From: Physcomitrium patens
Lineage: Eukaryota; Streptophyta; Bryopsida; Funariales; Funariaceae
Reading direction: 5' to 3'
Assembly (NCBI RefSeq): GCF_000002425.4
Contig: NC_037257.1
Coordinates: 10,482,282-10,546,281 of the forward strand
Length of the DNA stretch: 64,000 bases
In this document: positions 51,701 to 63,714 of the stretch, one piece after another
Position numbering within the stretch: position 1 is the stretch's first letter
Layout of the letters: every line of letters begins with the position of its first letter
Position numbers and translations under genes: made by a program
Notes under the pieces: model-generated
What the model was told of the DNA's origin: nothing
The model's database searches: none
The model's input: only the letters and a program-made list of their open reading frames with translations

Positions 51701-54700
51701 TGGCAAAAGCTTCTGCTTTCATCTCTCCTATGTTTTACGTGGCCTGTTGATGGAGGACCTGGTGAACATGACTGTGGCCTCGACCTTTGTTTCGACAGGA
51801 ACGAGAAGGAGAGCGAATTGGCAGCTGCATGTTCAGTGTCACGAGCACGTCGCACGTGCTCATCAATTCTTCGCCTCTTCAACAGCATTTTATCGTCATC
51901 AGCAACAATATGATTTGCCACTCTGGAGAGGGAATCTGGACCCGGCCGCGCAAGAATCGATAACAGAGTGTCGGAGCTCTGATCCCATGAGTGTTCCTTT
52001 TTCTGTTCTGTGGACTCGTCACATGTAGGTACACGTCTTTTCAAACTCGAACTTCTTGTCTGACGCAGCTGTGTTGACTCCAGATGCAACTCACTTAAGA
52101 TTCCTGAAGAAATTGCGGCACAACTTCTACCAGGTAGTGTAGGAGTGCCCACTGTCGGAACATTGGCAAAATTGTTATAAACAACTTTTTCTGCAGTTAA
52201 ATTTTGAAACGAAATTTGAATTTTCTCTACGTTTCTGGATTCAGTGACACCAGATTCTATCTCCTGAATACCTGAAGTGTTCTTGGTACCAAACTCCACC
52301 ACCTTAATCCCAAATAGCGGAGGCTCCACAGACGGGGCAGCCACTGTGCCACCACATACTGTAGTTCGTGAGGATTCTGCAGCCGTGGATGCTTTACTGA
52401 ATGAAAAATCTCCGCATGAAACAATATTTTTACTTTCTTTACTGATCCCAAAACTGCATGTCTCAGAATTTTTTTCCGTCTTAACAGAGTAATCTGCCTG
52501 TTGATTCATAGCAATCTCATCTGGTATTCCAGTTGAGCTCTGAAAATCAGATGATTTTGGAGTCAAATCTGCGTCACATACATTTCTTGCACCACACTCT
52601 GTCAGCTCTGCATCAATTGATTGAAAGCTGCCAAATACAAGGTCAATAAATGCTGCATTTGCTGGCCTGAGTTTTCTCTTCAAAGTCCTACTTGATCTGT
52701 TCACAGCTACGTTGATACCCGATGCTTTAGAAATTCTTTGTGTTCCCTCATTTGAACCTTGTTCCAAAACTCCAGGAGAAGCTTTACTTCGGGGTTCTGA
52801 CAACCGGCTGACGCGGTTACGTTGTAGGAACTTGTTCTCCTTAGCTGCATCCAATTGACGCAAGGTCTCTATTTTTGTTTCTGTTCGAGGTGGAGGAAGC
52901 TTTGAAATCAATGCAGGTCGCATTATGGGTCCTGTTTTGGTGTTCAAAGTAGTATTAGTAAATCTCACACCGTTTGTTTGTTTCACTCTGCGCTTGACAT
53001 CTGAATCCGCACATGCAAGGGTATGGGTGCCAGAGGTAGGCCTCCCGCCAGCAGCTTTCACTTGGTCAACACCACCTCTGGATAGTATTTGCACGGGCTT
53101 CGCTATCGGTCGCTCCTCTTCACTGTCGCTATCGTCAATATTTATTATGAGCTTTTCGTTGTGATCAGCAGTCCTAGAAAGATAGAGAGCTGCCTGAAAA
53201 TCATTCGTTTGCATACAATCCTCAGATAAAGGGATTGGTTGTAACCGTGAACCTGAAAAATATTAGACTCAGCAGTCAATTTTCTTCTGAAAATTCTAGA
53301 CGAGCAAGTCATGCAAAGCTGAAGGAGATGTAAAATTCCTTTCTGCAGAACACTGGTTTGAAATAGTTATATTCACCACACGGAAAATAATTCACTGAGC
53401 AATAAAGCCTCGTACCTAATAAGGGTGAAAAAGGCCTGCCCGAGGAAGCAAAGGGAGGCGAAAACGACTTCCGTGAGGAAATAAAGGACATTCCGGTGAT
53501 TCTGTTCGAATCGATCGATACATCTACAGGTCTCGCACCTTCCTTTGCATGTGAGAGTGGTAGCTTAGCGCTAGAACCATTGGGTGATGATCTGAAAACT
53601 GGTGCTGCTGCAGATAGTTTTTCCACAGAACCATGAGCAAGAGCCTGTGACACGAAAGATTCCCCTTCGAAAATCTCCGCTGCATCCTCTCGGCTTGCTT
53701 TATACGCATCTGGTTGGGGACACTGCAAACATATATTCATTGAACTAAGGCAATAAGACAATTTCGGTGAAGGGAGATACTACTGTTCATTACGTAGAAG
53801 AAGACTTTGCTCGAGAACAGATGATAGAATACCTGCCCTTGCGTGTGAGAAGTTACGCCTGAGTTTTCTAAACTCACCACACCCAACCACATACCTCACC
53901 TCATTAGCATCAGACAGGTACTTTTTCTGTTTTGTTTCGTTTTATTTCGATATGATGATTAGAAAAGAATGAAGCAATATCATGAGCTCCTAAATTACTT
54001 ATACGTCTACCGGCGGAGTCTTTAACAGCCATGATATTTAAAAGATTGCAACCAATTCATCTCTTCGTGTCTGTCTGTGTTAAAGAGTGTGAGAGAGGAA
54101 AGAAAGAACATCCTTATGTAATACGCCAGATTTAGAAATAACTACTCATACCTTCAAGAGGTAATTTCAAAAAGTCTCCGGGCGGGTATGAAGTGCTCAA
54201 CCCATTGAGATGTTGTAATTTATTCGCATAGGAGGCTTTTCTTACGGATGACATTGCTATCAAGTTGGAAGAACTAGTAAATCCTGTCGTCTTTGCCTCT
54301 CCCTGCGAAACAACGTCAGCTTATCCTCCCACTATTGAATTATTCAGAGGAATACCACGCGCAGACGTCTGTTACCATTACAACTATTGCAGACATTCAC
54401 AACCAAACAAAGATCGTACTGTAACAGAAAATGACCATCACCTGAATATCATCATGAAGCAGCATGGACTAGGGCATTGTCTCAATGCAGACAGAAGAAA
54501 GATTTGCTGATGAAAAATGACGTTCATAGTCCACAAATATCCAGCAAAACATTCCTCAAGTAGACTCAGAGACAAGACGCACGGTATAATAATCGCGATG
54601 GATTGTCTGGGCTAAAATTAAGAATGTCTTACTCTAGTATAAATGAAAAGATAGGAAAGAAAAGATGGAACACAAACATGTTAATTTGATAATATGTAGG

Positions 54701-54965
54701 AAGCGATGAGAGCAGGCATATCGACAATCAGATTCATATCGAGGAGAGGATATTATAGTAGAGCACCAACAGGTAGAGATGAGAGCAGTACATCATCATC
54801 AGATGAGGAGAGCTCCATTTCATCTATCTCCAGCTCGGGTCGCTTCAAATCGGGCCGAGTTCGTAACTTTTGATTGGAGGGCATTGAAGCAATCACGCGA
54901 GACCGCAAAACATCAACCTGCTGAACACCATACTTTTTCGACTTAGTGCCTTCTACAGATGCCAT
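48762..54965 (-). CDS. Large nuclear-type protein, at least 9 exons, partly assembled; weak ZFC3H1-like resemblance
   Basis: Exons supported by frame, splice sites and phase: 54965-54771, 54302-54152, 53709-53416, 53252-51592, 51336-50571, 50375-50220 (or -50238), 50029-49455, 49265-49161, 48893-48762. A small exon near 51537-51490 (QVQGALLILNSLK) seems needed, but its junction with the 1.66-kb exon does not close in phase. The N-terminus has an acidic-serine patch, EMELSSSDDD. The long exon has INIDDSDSEEE, then a basic Ser/Thr-rich linker with TKIETLRQLDAAKENK. The next exon has a likely coiled coil, LREEANRVDKDLEEAKANRG. The C-terminal part is Cys/Trp-containing (DLSTWIHERG, NPFKSSDLVSATRRLL). 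The order of acidic patch, DSDSEE, LRQ helix and KxLEEA coil recalls plant ZFC3H1-type exosome-adaptor proteins. However, the diagnostic zinc finger was not found, so this is tentative. The start at 54965 is the best-fitting ATG; another lies upstream in frame. Confidence 0.55.
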
Positions 54966-56842
54966 AAGCCGATTGATTTCAATAGAAAACATTCTAAAAC
55001 GTAACACACATGAAGCTAGACAAAAATTGCATCGCAACCTCATATTCTACTCTAAGATACTCAAAAATGGTGGCACTTCTTGTAAGCAGATACAAAGCGA
55101 ACACGTTTGTCTAGGTCCACAATGTAGTACATTTATTTACAATTTACAGGAATCTCATCCACGAGAAACATTGAGAAAAAGGTCGGTCCTGCAATATTGA
55201 AAAAAACCAGCTCCCTACAGATGATACCACATGCGTAACAACGGTAAATACCGACTTTCTAATCATGATTTACACCTTCATGTTTAAGCAGTAACCAAAG
55301 CATAATATTGAAAATCAATAGCTATCTTACTACTTTCAGGATATGGTGACATTCCAAGTTCAATATATTGAGATAAGAGGATTAACCACAATCACGCTCA
55401 TAAAATAAAGTTTCCCGCGCTTGTACATAGGGTGAACTCGTAGCTTGACCAAATCACTAGAATTCCGTGCTTTAAAACTAGCAGTTGAACTATAGAAGAT
55501 ACACAACGACTACGAAACAATTGCACAAGCAAACAGAACCTGATTCTTCCAAAGCATAAATTAAGAAGTCCATTCCCATTCTTAACCTCAATCATAGATT
55601 TCCCACACATTACGACGAACAATGCCTGTCGGTGAAACTTACACACTGAAACGGAATCACAGTTTGTCCTCACATCATGGGATCACAGTTGGACCATAAA
55701 GACTCGAAGCTTCTGTGAAATAAAATGGCGAGCACAAGACACCGCGAGAACCTCTCAAATCGTCATCAATCCCCGCATTTTTTCCAGAACACGAAAAAGA
55801 ATCCACCTATTGATCGCAATAAATTCCTGGCACTCCTCGGCGCCAATGAGAGCGTCTGCAATGGCCAGCAGGTAGAAACGGAAAACGTTTCAAGGTCAGT
55901 AGGAAGATGCGATGACTCTAAGCAAGCGAGAGCATGAGGTTCCGGAGGCTTTGTAGCTATGACGAAACAGTTCGCTTCTACTAGTTCCCGAGGAACCGAG
56001 ATATCTAAATGGCGGGCCACTATCGAACTTGTAGCGTCGTCACCAACGAGGGCGCAGATATGCCTTAGGAACGACTCTGTGGGACTTTCATTGCTCTTCG
56101 TCGTGATTGCAAGTGTGATGAGCTACTACATAAAGAATTTGAGAATCGGTTACTGAGATCACAGTATGGATGCTGCAGCCTCTTGGATTATCACAGTAAC
56201 ACTCTGTGTGTTTGACATGCGTAGTGGCCAAGTAGTTCAGAAGCATACAAATTGAATAGGTTTCCTCAAGGATGTTTTAGTTTGAGGAAATGGTCCTGGC
56301 CTATCTGTGCAACTAGTATGTAATGGTTTGTTGAGTTTTCATATTGATGTGAAAGTACTACAGTAGAGATTATCTCATATTGCATCTAGAGAAAGATAAA
56401 GATTAAAACCTAGTGACCGTGGCTCACTTTCAATACGTTGATGTATCAAACTTAACTTGAAGCTATCACTTTCATGACGAGTCTGCACAATCAGTGAATT
56501 AGAGATGGCGATGAGAGATCAACTGACCAAGAAAAACTCAGGGTGTGAGCTTACCAAATGATCATGTGTGGAAGGGGGAAGAGAATAGTGAAGAAGACAT
56601 ATGGTAATTAAAATTGAATTTGCATACTCCAAAGTACTAAGGATCTTGTCTAGACATAGAATTCTGCACTGAACGTCAGTGAATGCTACAAGATGTAGGA
56701 CCTGATAACATCGTGATCAGATAAAATGAATAATTAAAATCACAAAGACGATTGCTACTTGATCTCAATCCGATTCGCTTTTATAGGATGTCTGTTTTCA
56801 TCACAAAACAATCATGTTTCTGATTCAGAGGATTACGTCGAA
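54966..56842. other. Spacer between large gene and propeller gene; one weak small gene candidate
   Basis: Gene-like base composition. The best candidate is a plus-strand pair of frames at 55725-56156, given separately. The remainder is probably 5' leader of the large minus-strand gene and 3' untranslated region of the propeller gene. Confidence 0.45.
55725..56156 (+). CDS. Weak candidate small gene with a C-terminal membrane helix
   Basis: Starts with ATG at 55725 and gives a 70-codon basic, polar frame (MASTRHRENLSNRHQSP...KFLALLGANES). A second frame, 55959-56156, ends in a hydrophobic segment LSLLFVVIASVMSYYI followed by a basic tail. A GTCAGT donor after 55893 and AG acceptors near 55957 and 55970 could join them. 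I could not make a junction that keeps both frames in phase. The opposite strand has an overlapping 84-codon frame. It may be a tail-anchored small protein or chance; no family recognised. Confidence 0.2.
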
Positions 56843-58348
56843 TCAGATTTGAGTCGAATTATGCCACCTCTTGAACTCAGTCAGAGAGCCCTCCACGTTC
56901 ATAGCCATGCCAATGGCAGTTTCACCTCGAGCATTGACGCCAACGTAATACAACCTCCATTCGTCACCATCCATGTGAACCAAACAAGGAGAGCCAACGC
57001 CAGCGCCATCCCATGCCTGCTCCGAATCCGCAGGTCGAAAGATCGGCTCGTCTTGGCATCTCTCCCAATTGAGCAACCCAGCTGCAGATTTCGCCATCCC
57101 AACGCTGGTTCTCCCATTCGCTCCGATGCCTTCGTACACCATGAGGTAGCCACTTCCGTTAGGGTTTGGCACAACATGTCTCGCAGCAATGCCAAACTCA
57201 TCAAATGAACCAGGCCCGCCTCCCTCAAGAATCTTCCCAAACTTGAGCCACCGCATCGCGTCCCTTGACCGAGCAAAACCAACGCTATATTTCCCTGTGT
57301 TGGGGTCTAAGGAGTGATAATACATTCGAATGTCACCCGCCTCGTGGAAGACTACTTGTGGAGCGGCAATGAGTAAAGAATCCCACTCGCCTTCGGCACC
57401 CACGTCAAAAAGAGCTCCACTGTGATGGTCACCTTCAACACGAGCCCAGTTTCTGCCGTCGTTGCTGATTGCAAGGCCGGGACGCATCCGGCCTCTAAAA
57501 AATCTTTCATGTGACGGAGGAGTGGCGGAGATGGCACTCGATGGTAAAGACATCTCCTCTGCATCAGCACCAGAGTAATAGAGCCAGTACACACCGCTAG
57601 CAGCTCTAACTTTGGCACTGGACATAATGAGAACATCAGAGGGATACAAGTGCTGCGTATCGAACGCCCACCAATTTTCACTTCGATCGAGAACTAGACC
57701 TACAGCACCGTCCTCGCCTTGCCCTTCCGTGTCGACCTTGGATTTGCCCCTTCTCCAGTGCATCCCATTCGAGGAAATTGCAATGCCCACTCTAGTACCC
57801 AATGATTCATCAACGTTTTCCCCAGAGTACCACATGCACCACCGTTCTTCATTGTCACTCACATATCGTCTGACAATAGGCGATCCAACTCGGCCATTAT
57901 CCCATGCATCACTGTCTCCACTCGATATCACCAATCCTTCGTGTTCTAGCTCAGACTGTCCTCTCCAGTCGGACGATTCTATTGATGGAGTTTCTTGCCC
58001 TGCCAAAGCTCTTGAGGGTTCAATCGTGGAAGCTTCATCGCTGCTGGGATTCCCATTCTCCTGCAGTTTCGCCTGTGACTCATTGTTGCCCGGCTCCTGA
58101 CTAGCATCAGAGCCTCGTTGGCCAACAACAGCAATCCGGCTGCTGCTCTTCCTGGAGCTGGTTAACGTCTTTACATCAATCCCTGCAGCAAATAGTCTTT
58201 GTGTGTGTTGGCACTCAAGAACTTTGCACGGATACTGAAAGGCTCTAATGAAACCTTCAATTTGAGCCTCACTACGACATTCGAGCGCCTTGACATGCAG
58301 AGTAGGCGAGATGTAACTTGATACTGAGAGACTACTGATTGAACCCAT
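56843..58348 (-). CDS. Arabinanase/levansucrase-superfamily five-bladed beta-propeller protein, intronless, 501 aa
   Basis: Single uninterrupted frame from ATG at 58348 to a TGA at 56843. Residues 1 to about 75 are Ser/Arg-rich and low in acidic residues, like a plastid transit peptide. A Ser/Glu-rich linker runs to about 140. Then five repeats carry the fold's G-x-A-x-S-x-D/N-G-x-x-W motif: GIAISSNGMHW (188-198), GLAISNDGRNW (291-301), GFARSRDAMRW (357-367), GMAKSAAGLLNW (417-428) and GMAMNVEG (480-487). They alternate with WYSG/YYSG/YYHS/VYEG/YYVG strands and GSP turns. This is the glycoside hydrolase 43/32/68-like propeller. Plants have a conserved plastid-predicted member of this kind of unknown substrate. 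The catalytic acids of true arabinanases cannot be assigned with confidence, so enzymatic activity is not assured. Confidence 0.82.
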   Translation of the reverse strand: MGSISSLSVSSYISPTLHVKALECRSEAQIEGFIRAFQYPCKVLECQHTQRLFAAGIDVKTLTSSRKSSSRIAVVGQRGSDASQEPGNNESQAKLQENGNPSSDEASTIEPSRALAGQETPSIESSDWRGQSELEHEGLVISSGDSDAWDNGRVGSPIVRRYVSDNEERWCMWYSGENVDESLGTRVGIAISSNGMHWRRGKSKVDTEGQGEDGAVGLVLDRSENWWAFDTQHLYPSDVLIMSSAKVRAASGVYWLYYSGADAEEMSLPSSAISATPPSHERFFRGRMRPGLAISNDGRNWARVEGDHHSGALFDVGAEGEWDSLLIAAPQVVFHEAGDIRMYYHSLDPNTGKYSVGFARSRDAMRWLKFGKILEGGGPGSFDEFGIAARHVVPNPNGSGYLMVYEGIGANGRTSVGMAKSAAGLLNWERCQDEPIFRPADSEQAWDGAGVGSPCLVHMDGDEWRLYYVGVNARGETAIGMAMNVEGSLTEFKRWHNSTQI

Positions 58349-59734
58349 CAAAGCCGATGCTCATGCTACAGAACCGGCAACAGACAAATTTCTATTTCCT
58401 TCTAGCTACTGATTTGTAGCAAGCAATCGATTAGTCCTAATGTGTTACTGAACAACAAAAGCCTGTTAAGTGCTCCCTCGGGAGGCTTCAAATCAGTTGT
58501 AGCCTCGATCAAAGTTACTGCTCGTAATCCTGCACTCAGGAAATTCAACACAGTATATTAATATCAACGTTAAAACAGCTGCACAAAGCTTTTAGTCAAC
58601 ACCACACGTTTAAAACATGACATTCCGGGACAAAATTTATCCGAGGCCAGTTTTTTCAAATTCTTAATAATTAGTGCTACGTAACGTATCATAGTAGCGT
58701 GCAGAAACCATTACATGCCCTCTGCGCCTGATTCTACACACTCAAGCTACTCTATACCTCTTAAATGGAAAGATGACATGCAAACCATCTCCCTTAAGAC
58801 ATGATACTATATCTCACCTATCTATTTCTACATCACGAAGATGAGAGAAAAAGAAAGGCCACATAGATCCACAAACCTGTTCTGATTACTTTGTCCAAAA
58901 CGATAAACCCCATTACTTATACATCAAACGTAGACCGAGATGGGGCAACGCACCCTTGCGAGAGATACTCAAGAAACTGATAGGTGTAAACCAGAGAATC
59001 TGTTTAAATCTAATTGAATCATATTTAAGCTGGAAGCTCCCTTCCAATTTAATTATAGGAGTGACATAACATATGGGTGAGGTGGTAGCTACTTCTTGTC
59101 AAACAATGTACATGAATTTCATCCAATTCTCAAGATCACTCATCGTCACAACCCCAATCCTAAGCTAAACCTTGAGTCCATCTGTTGAGAATTTTCAATT
59201 GGTTAAACGCCTGATGTGTTCGTCAATACTAGACCTTTAAATCAATAACTAATTTGAAATTGACCAAAATAAAATTCATAAGAACGAAATAAAGCAAATG
59301 AAAATTAGCTCAACTTCAAACATTATTGCAGAGAACTGTTAAAAATGAGCCTTATCTCTTGAAACACTTCACGAAAAAACGGGTAGTTACTTGCTTGTTT
59401 TATGAATATTCATGAGCAATGTGAAAGTTCAAAATTCTGACCCACTACAAGTCTTTTGGATTTTATTAAGATAGGCGGTTTGGGGGGCTTAGGCTGAAGA
59501 GTTGCGAGCTGCGAGGAAATAGTTAATGCCACTTTCGGTTTGAATGTAACATATTTAGGTCTATTCTGCTAAGTTAGTCGGAAAATGGTCCAAACTAAAC
59601 GATTTTCCTTGCTGATATAGTTCTGAAACCAAGTCGGAATTCAACTTTGATAACACAACGCAGTGAATCTTAAATCAGTTGAAAATTTGCAGCTTCACTT
59701 TAAATAGCAGAATCATCAATGCCGAGAAGAGATG

Positions 59735-59770
<36 letters not shown>

Positions 59771-61700
59771 TGTATATCCGCCTACATTCGGTTCGGGGCA
59801 ACTGGAAATAAAAACGTAGCTGCCGCAAAACATTCTCAGAATATCAACGAACAAACAAAGCGAAATAGATAGCACAACAGGTCGAGGCAGTTGATAGCGG
59901 AAGCAATTCTGAACAACCGCCAAATTTTAAAAACTCGCAGCGTCGCACTAATACCCTTCTCTGCAATACTTCCTCACATCTCTAATCCCCTAAACAAATA
60001 ATTGCAGCAGAGAAATGAGCAAAACCTAAATGAGACAACTAATTTAGCCCAAACAACAGCAATCTGGGTCCCTCACATGCTTTGTTGATGACCAATAGAT
60101 CAATTAATGTCAATTACATTATCTACATTCAGCCAACCTCTTAATCGGTTACGACCCTCGGATACCGTCACCCGCCAAAGTATGGCCTATATAAGCCCGG
60201 TGCTTATCTTATACGATTCATCTACTCAACATATTCCATGCATTGGTCTAACCCTATCATCAAATCGTCCTCGCATTGTAAATTAGAGTAGCTACTTTCC
60301 ATCTGATTACCATGTAGATTAGGACAATAAACTGGTAAGATAAGAGACTGGACCAAAAATGATAATGCTATATACGTCGTTGCTCCCTACACATAACCCA
60401 ACTATTACGAAACAATTAATCTAAACACGACTTTACTTGCAAAGAATTTTAAACAGAAATTGCAACCTTGAAAAGAAATTTCGTAACCACCATTCATCAG
60501 AAACACTTAAACAAACAACAATGTTCTCGAGGGTATGCATGAATTGCACTCAACTAACTTACATACTCCTCGTAATACGATGTTCTACAGAAAAGTTTGT
60601 ATGTATGAAACTTAGCAAATTAAAGTCAGATCAATTAAACCCTATGACAACAGCGTACAAAAAACGCCCAATTGTAAGGGGTTCATAACGTTCGTGGCCA
60701 CCAATCAAGGCAGACTCAAGCGATCTCAGCTAAAGTGAAACTCTTCTACACATTTAGGTCAAACGAAGAAACTCAAAAGAAGACAATCTACAGATATCAA
60801 TCAGGACAATTCCGACAGTTCAAAGAAGAACCTACATACTACATTGAAAAGTGCAAGCTAAAGAGAAAACCAGGCGCAAACGGGTTAGGGCATTCACCTA
60901 AACCGGGCTACAGTCTCTTGCCCGCATACTATTCAACGCAACAATCCAGCTTCGACTGAAAGTACACAAGAAATTGGCAACGAAAATCAGAACCGCTCTG
61001 AAATTCGGAAGATAAGAATGAAACAATACGGTCTACAGCCCTGCCTTACAATGCTGTCGAATCAACAAAGAGGAGGAAAGATAAGTCAAAATTAGTGGCG
61101 GTTTTCGGGATAGAAGGCAAAATTGCCTGATTACGAACCCAGTGACAACAAGCAAATCCGCTAGGTCCTTCCTTCCGCCTTGGAGACAAACAAACTAACT
61201 CACAAAATCTTCGTGTAACTTGGACTCAACTCTGTTCCACTGGTTCAGCTCTCGGCAGCATAGAAAACCAAACACACACTAGTGTGTGAGTCACACGAAT
61301 AATCAGCAGCGACGAAGCTAATCCACTCTACACATCCGCTCCGCTTGCATAGAAAATCACCTCCCACGTTCCAGCTCCGACGAGCTCAAGGGAATGAAAA
61401 GCAACAATGCTGACGAAAGAGAGCCCGATGCCACGATCTGGCAGCAGCAGATGAGGAAGGGTCCTTCAGAACAACGACGCCGTATGACGATAATAGGTGC
61501 TCCCCACTGTGACAGGCCCCCGCCACATTCCCCTGTGCAAGACGACGGCTTACGCATACTTTATTCCCTCTCTCATCTCCACGCATTGTATTGGATGAAT
61601 GTGTGTAGATGAAAACGTATTTGTTGTCGATCTCTATCCCTTTCCATCGCTTCGCTTTTAAAGTTACTTTTCCAATCATCTTTTTCTGATGGACATTGAA
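58349..61700. other. 3.3 kb of gene-like DNA without a recognised gene
   Basis: Composition resembles the gene islands, yet no frame over 100 codons shows a family. It may hold the 5' untranslated exon(s) and leader intron of the minus-strand propeller gene. A TATA-like CTATATAAG on the plus strand lies at 60187-60195. A poly-A run occupies 59730-59766. Short frames at 60437-60688, 60735-60959 and 61386-61679 have no supporting features. Confidence 0.45.
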
Positions 61701-62376
61701 ATTCGAAAATTACCTGTGACAACTTTCTTTATTTAAAAAAAATTATGGTATGCATTTTCAATTTACGTTTTTTTTTTTTTTTTTCTTTTTTATTCACCAA
61801 TACAGGTGTAACACCAAGGTTGTTTAAGTTTAAGTCTTTTAAGTACATAAAAGTGTTACTAATTGTAATTATAATTAAATCTTTTTTTAAAAATGAGTGT
61901 TGTGCTGTTTTTCTTCAATTAGAATAATCTCCTGAATTAATTTTAAATTTTATTAAATTTAAAAACACGATCAGCAATTTAAAATGCTAGAGTGAGGTTT
62001 TGTTAATCCGAAACTTTTCGAGCAATTTTTATAGGGCATCAAAATATCGTTGTGCAAGATTTTTAGCCATTCAATTCCAATTGTGTAATTACCTTGATTT
62101 CAAAAGTCGAAATATGTCTTGCATGAGAGTGCATTTTTTTGGTGCAATTTTCAATTTATAAATAAAACTAACTAACTTAATAATTAAAAATATTTGTAAT
62201 ATGCACCATCTTTTTCTAAAACCATATTGGATAACCTTGTAAGAAACTAAAATGCTCTCAAAATATAAATATTCATTACAAAAAGAAAATGTACATAGTT
62301 GGTCATAATTAAACAATAAACAAAAACACACAGAATTGGTAATAATTAAACAATAGAACATAAATGTTATTCTGGT

Positions 62377-62407
<31 letters not shown>

Positions 62408-62497
62408 TCTCTTTTTATTAAACATAACTTTCTTATATATACAAAGAACACATGTCATTCATGGATTTATTTGTGATTGCTTGTTATTACCTCAAAA
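61701..62497. other. AT-rich spacer
   Basis: AT-rich DNA with a poly-T run (61769-61791) and a TA microsatellite (62375-62407). No coding similarity. Confidence 0.6.
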
Positions 62498-62760
62498 TAG
62501 GGTATTGCTAATGTTACCACAATTTTTGTTGTTGTCACTACAATTTGTCACCAATCCAACAACAAAGAATAAAAAAATAAAAAAAATAAAATGTTTTTAT
62601 TAGGTTTCTATTTTTTTTAATCAAAATTTTTATTCAATCAATTACTTTATTAGATATTTAGCAAATAAAAGTTGATTGATTTGAAAGGTTTTAAACAAAG
62701 GTGTCATGTGATTGGTGACAGATTGGTGACATAAATTTAGGTAACAATAGTAATACCCTA
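62498..62760. mobile_element. MITE with 21-bp terminal inverted repeats
   Basis: The left end TAGGGTATTGCTAATGTTAC(C) and the reverse complement of the right end, TAGGGTATTACTATTGTTAC(C), match at 19 of 21 positions. Further inside, GTCACCAATC motifs occur on both arms in inverted orientation (about 62547 and about 62715-62732). Total length is about 263 bp with no coding capacity. Both ends abut AAAA, and a TA target duplication is possible if the TIR starts at GGG. It is therefore a non-autonomous DNA transposon; superfamily (mariner- or Harbinger-like) is not decided. Confidence 0.75.
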
Positions 62761-62847
62761 AAAATGTGATGTTTTTTTTTAACATTTTATTATTATTATT
62801 AAATTATTACAAACTACATCAATATATATATACATATATATATATAC

Positions 62848-62885
<38 letters not shown>

Positions 62886-63545
62886 ATTTATTTTTTCTTA
62901 AATTGAATTTTTGGATAGAATGCATATAAACATGTATGCTCATGCAGGTTTTGTTGACATTCCAAGTGTGTAATTAATGTCGAGTTAATTTCGTTATGTA
63001 ATTTCTTTGCTGAATTCGTTTGGTGCATTCCTTCAAATTCGGAATGTACAATAACTTTCCAATAAATTAAATGTGAACAGGTCTTGCTTTACTTTGTATA
63101 CTGAAAGTCAGTTGGAATATGTTTTATCTACATGTTAACACAAAACCACATGATTCCTATTATTGAAAGTTACTTCTGATAAAGAAAAACATAAAAAAGA
63201 AAAAAAGGAATACATATTTCTTTATATTCATAATTAAATTGTCAAGCATCAAGGTGAATTTTTTTAAAAAATAAAAATAGTGTATAAATTAAATGAACAC
63301 TGATAAATTAATTGAAATGAATTAAAAACATTTAAATAAATAAATAAATAAATAAATAACTATAACAATCAATGGTAAACGTAGAACGAACGAAACCTCT
63401 CCGTTGATTTCCTCTTGTTCTTCCACAGGTGTGAACAGACTCCTCGACTACGTGGCAATATCTGCAAATGCGCCAGTGTGAATACGGCGAAGTAACCTCC
63501 GAGGGTCCGGATTCATAATTCTAGTGTTCATACTAAACGCAGGAC
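62761..63545. other. AT-rich spacer and NRPA2 promoter region
   Basis: Contains the TA/GA compound microsatellite at 62822-62884 and an AAAT repeat (63336-63358). From about 63370 the composition becomes gene-like, presumably the promoter of the polymerase gene. Confidence 0.6.
62822..62884. repeat. (TA)n(GA)n compound microsatellite
   Basis: TA/CATA units followed by about 22 bases of GA. It has the same architecture as 4432-4492. Confidence 0.9.
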
Positions 63546-63560
63546 TAGGGTTTAGGGTTT
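63546..63560 (+). promoter_or_regulatory. Double telo-box upstream of the polymerase I gene
   Basis: TAGGGTTTAGGGTTT lies 155 bases before the start codon. The telo-box (AAACCCTA, either strand) is known in plants from promoters and leaders of ribosomal-protein and ribosome-biogenesis genes. That fits a subunit of RNA polymerase I. The regulatory role here is inferred. Confidence 0.5.
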
Positions 63561-63714
63561 AAGCTTCCGCAAGCCCTGGCCGCGGAATTTCTGGTTTCGA
63601 AGACTTCCTCCGAATCCGAGCTTCGGAATTGGTGCTGGCAATTCGTTGCAGCGTGGTGGATTGACAGGTGCTTCGTTTGCGGAAAGAGTGAGGTTGGGGG
63701 ATGTGACTGTGAAC

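Noticed and set aside
62089-62451. 120-codon minus-strand frame rich in Ile/Tyr/Phe
   Set aside because: Low-complexity translation of AT-rich and TA-repeat DNA.
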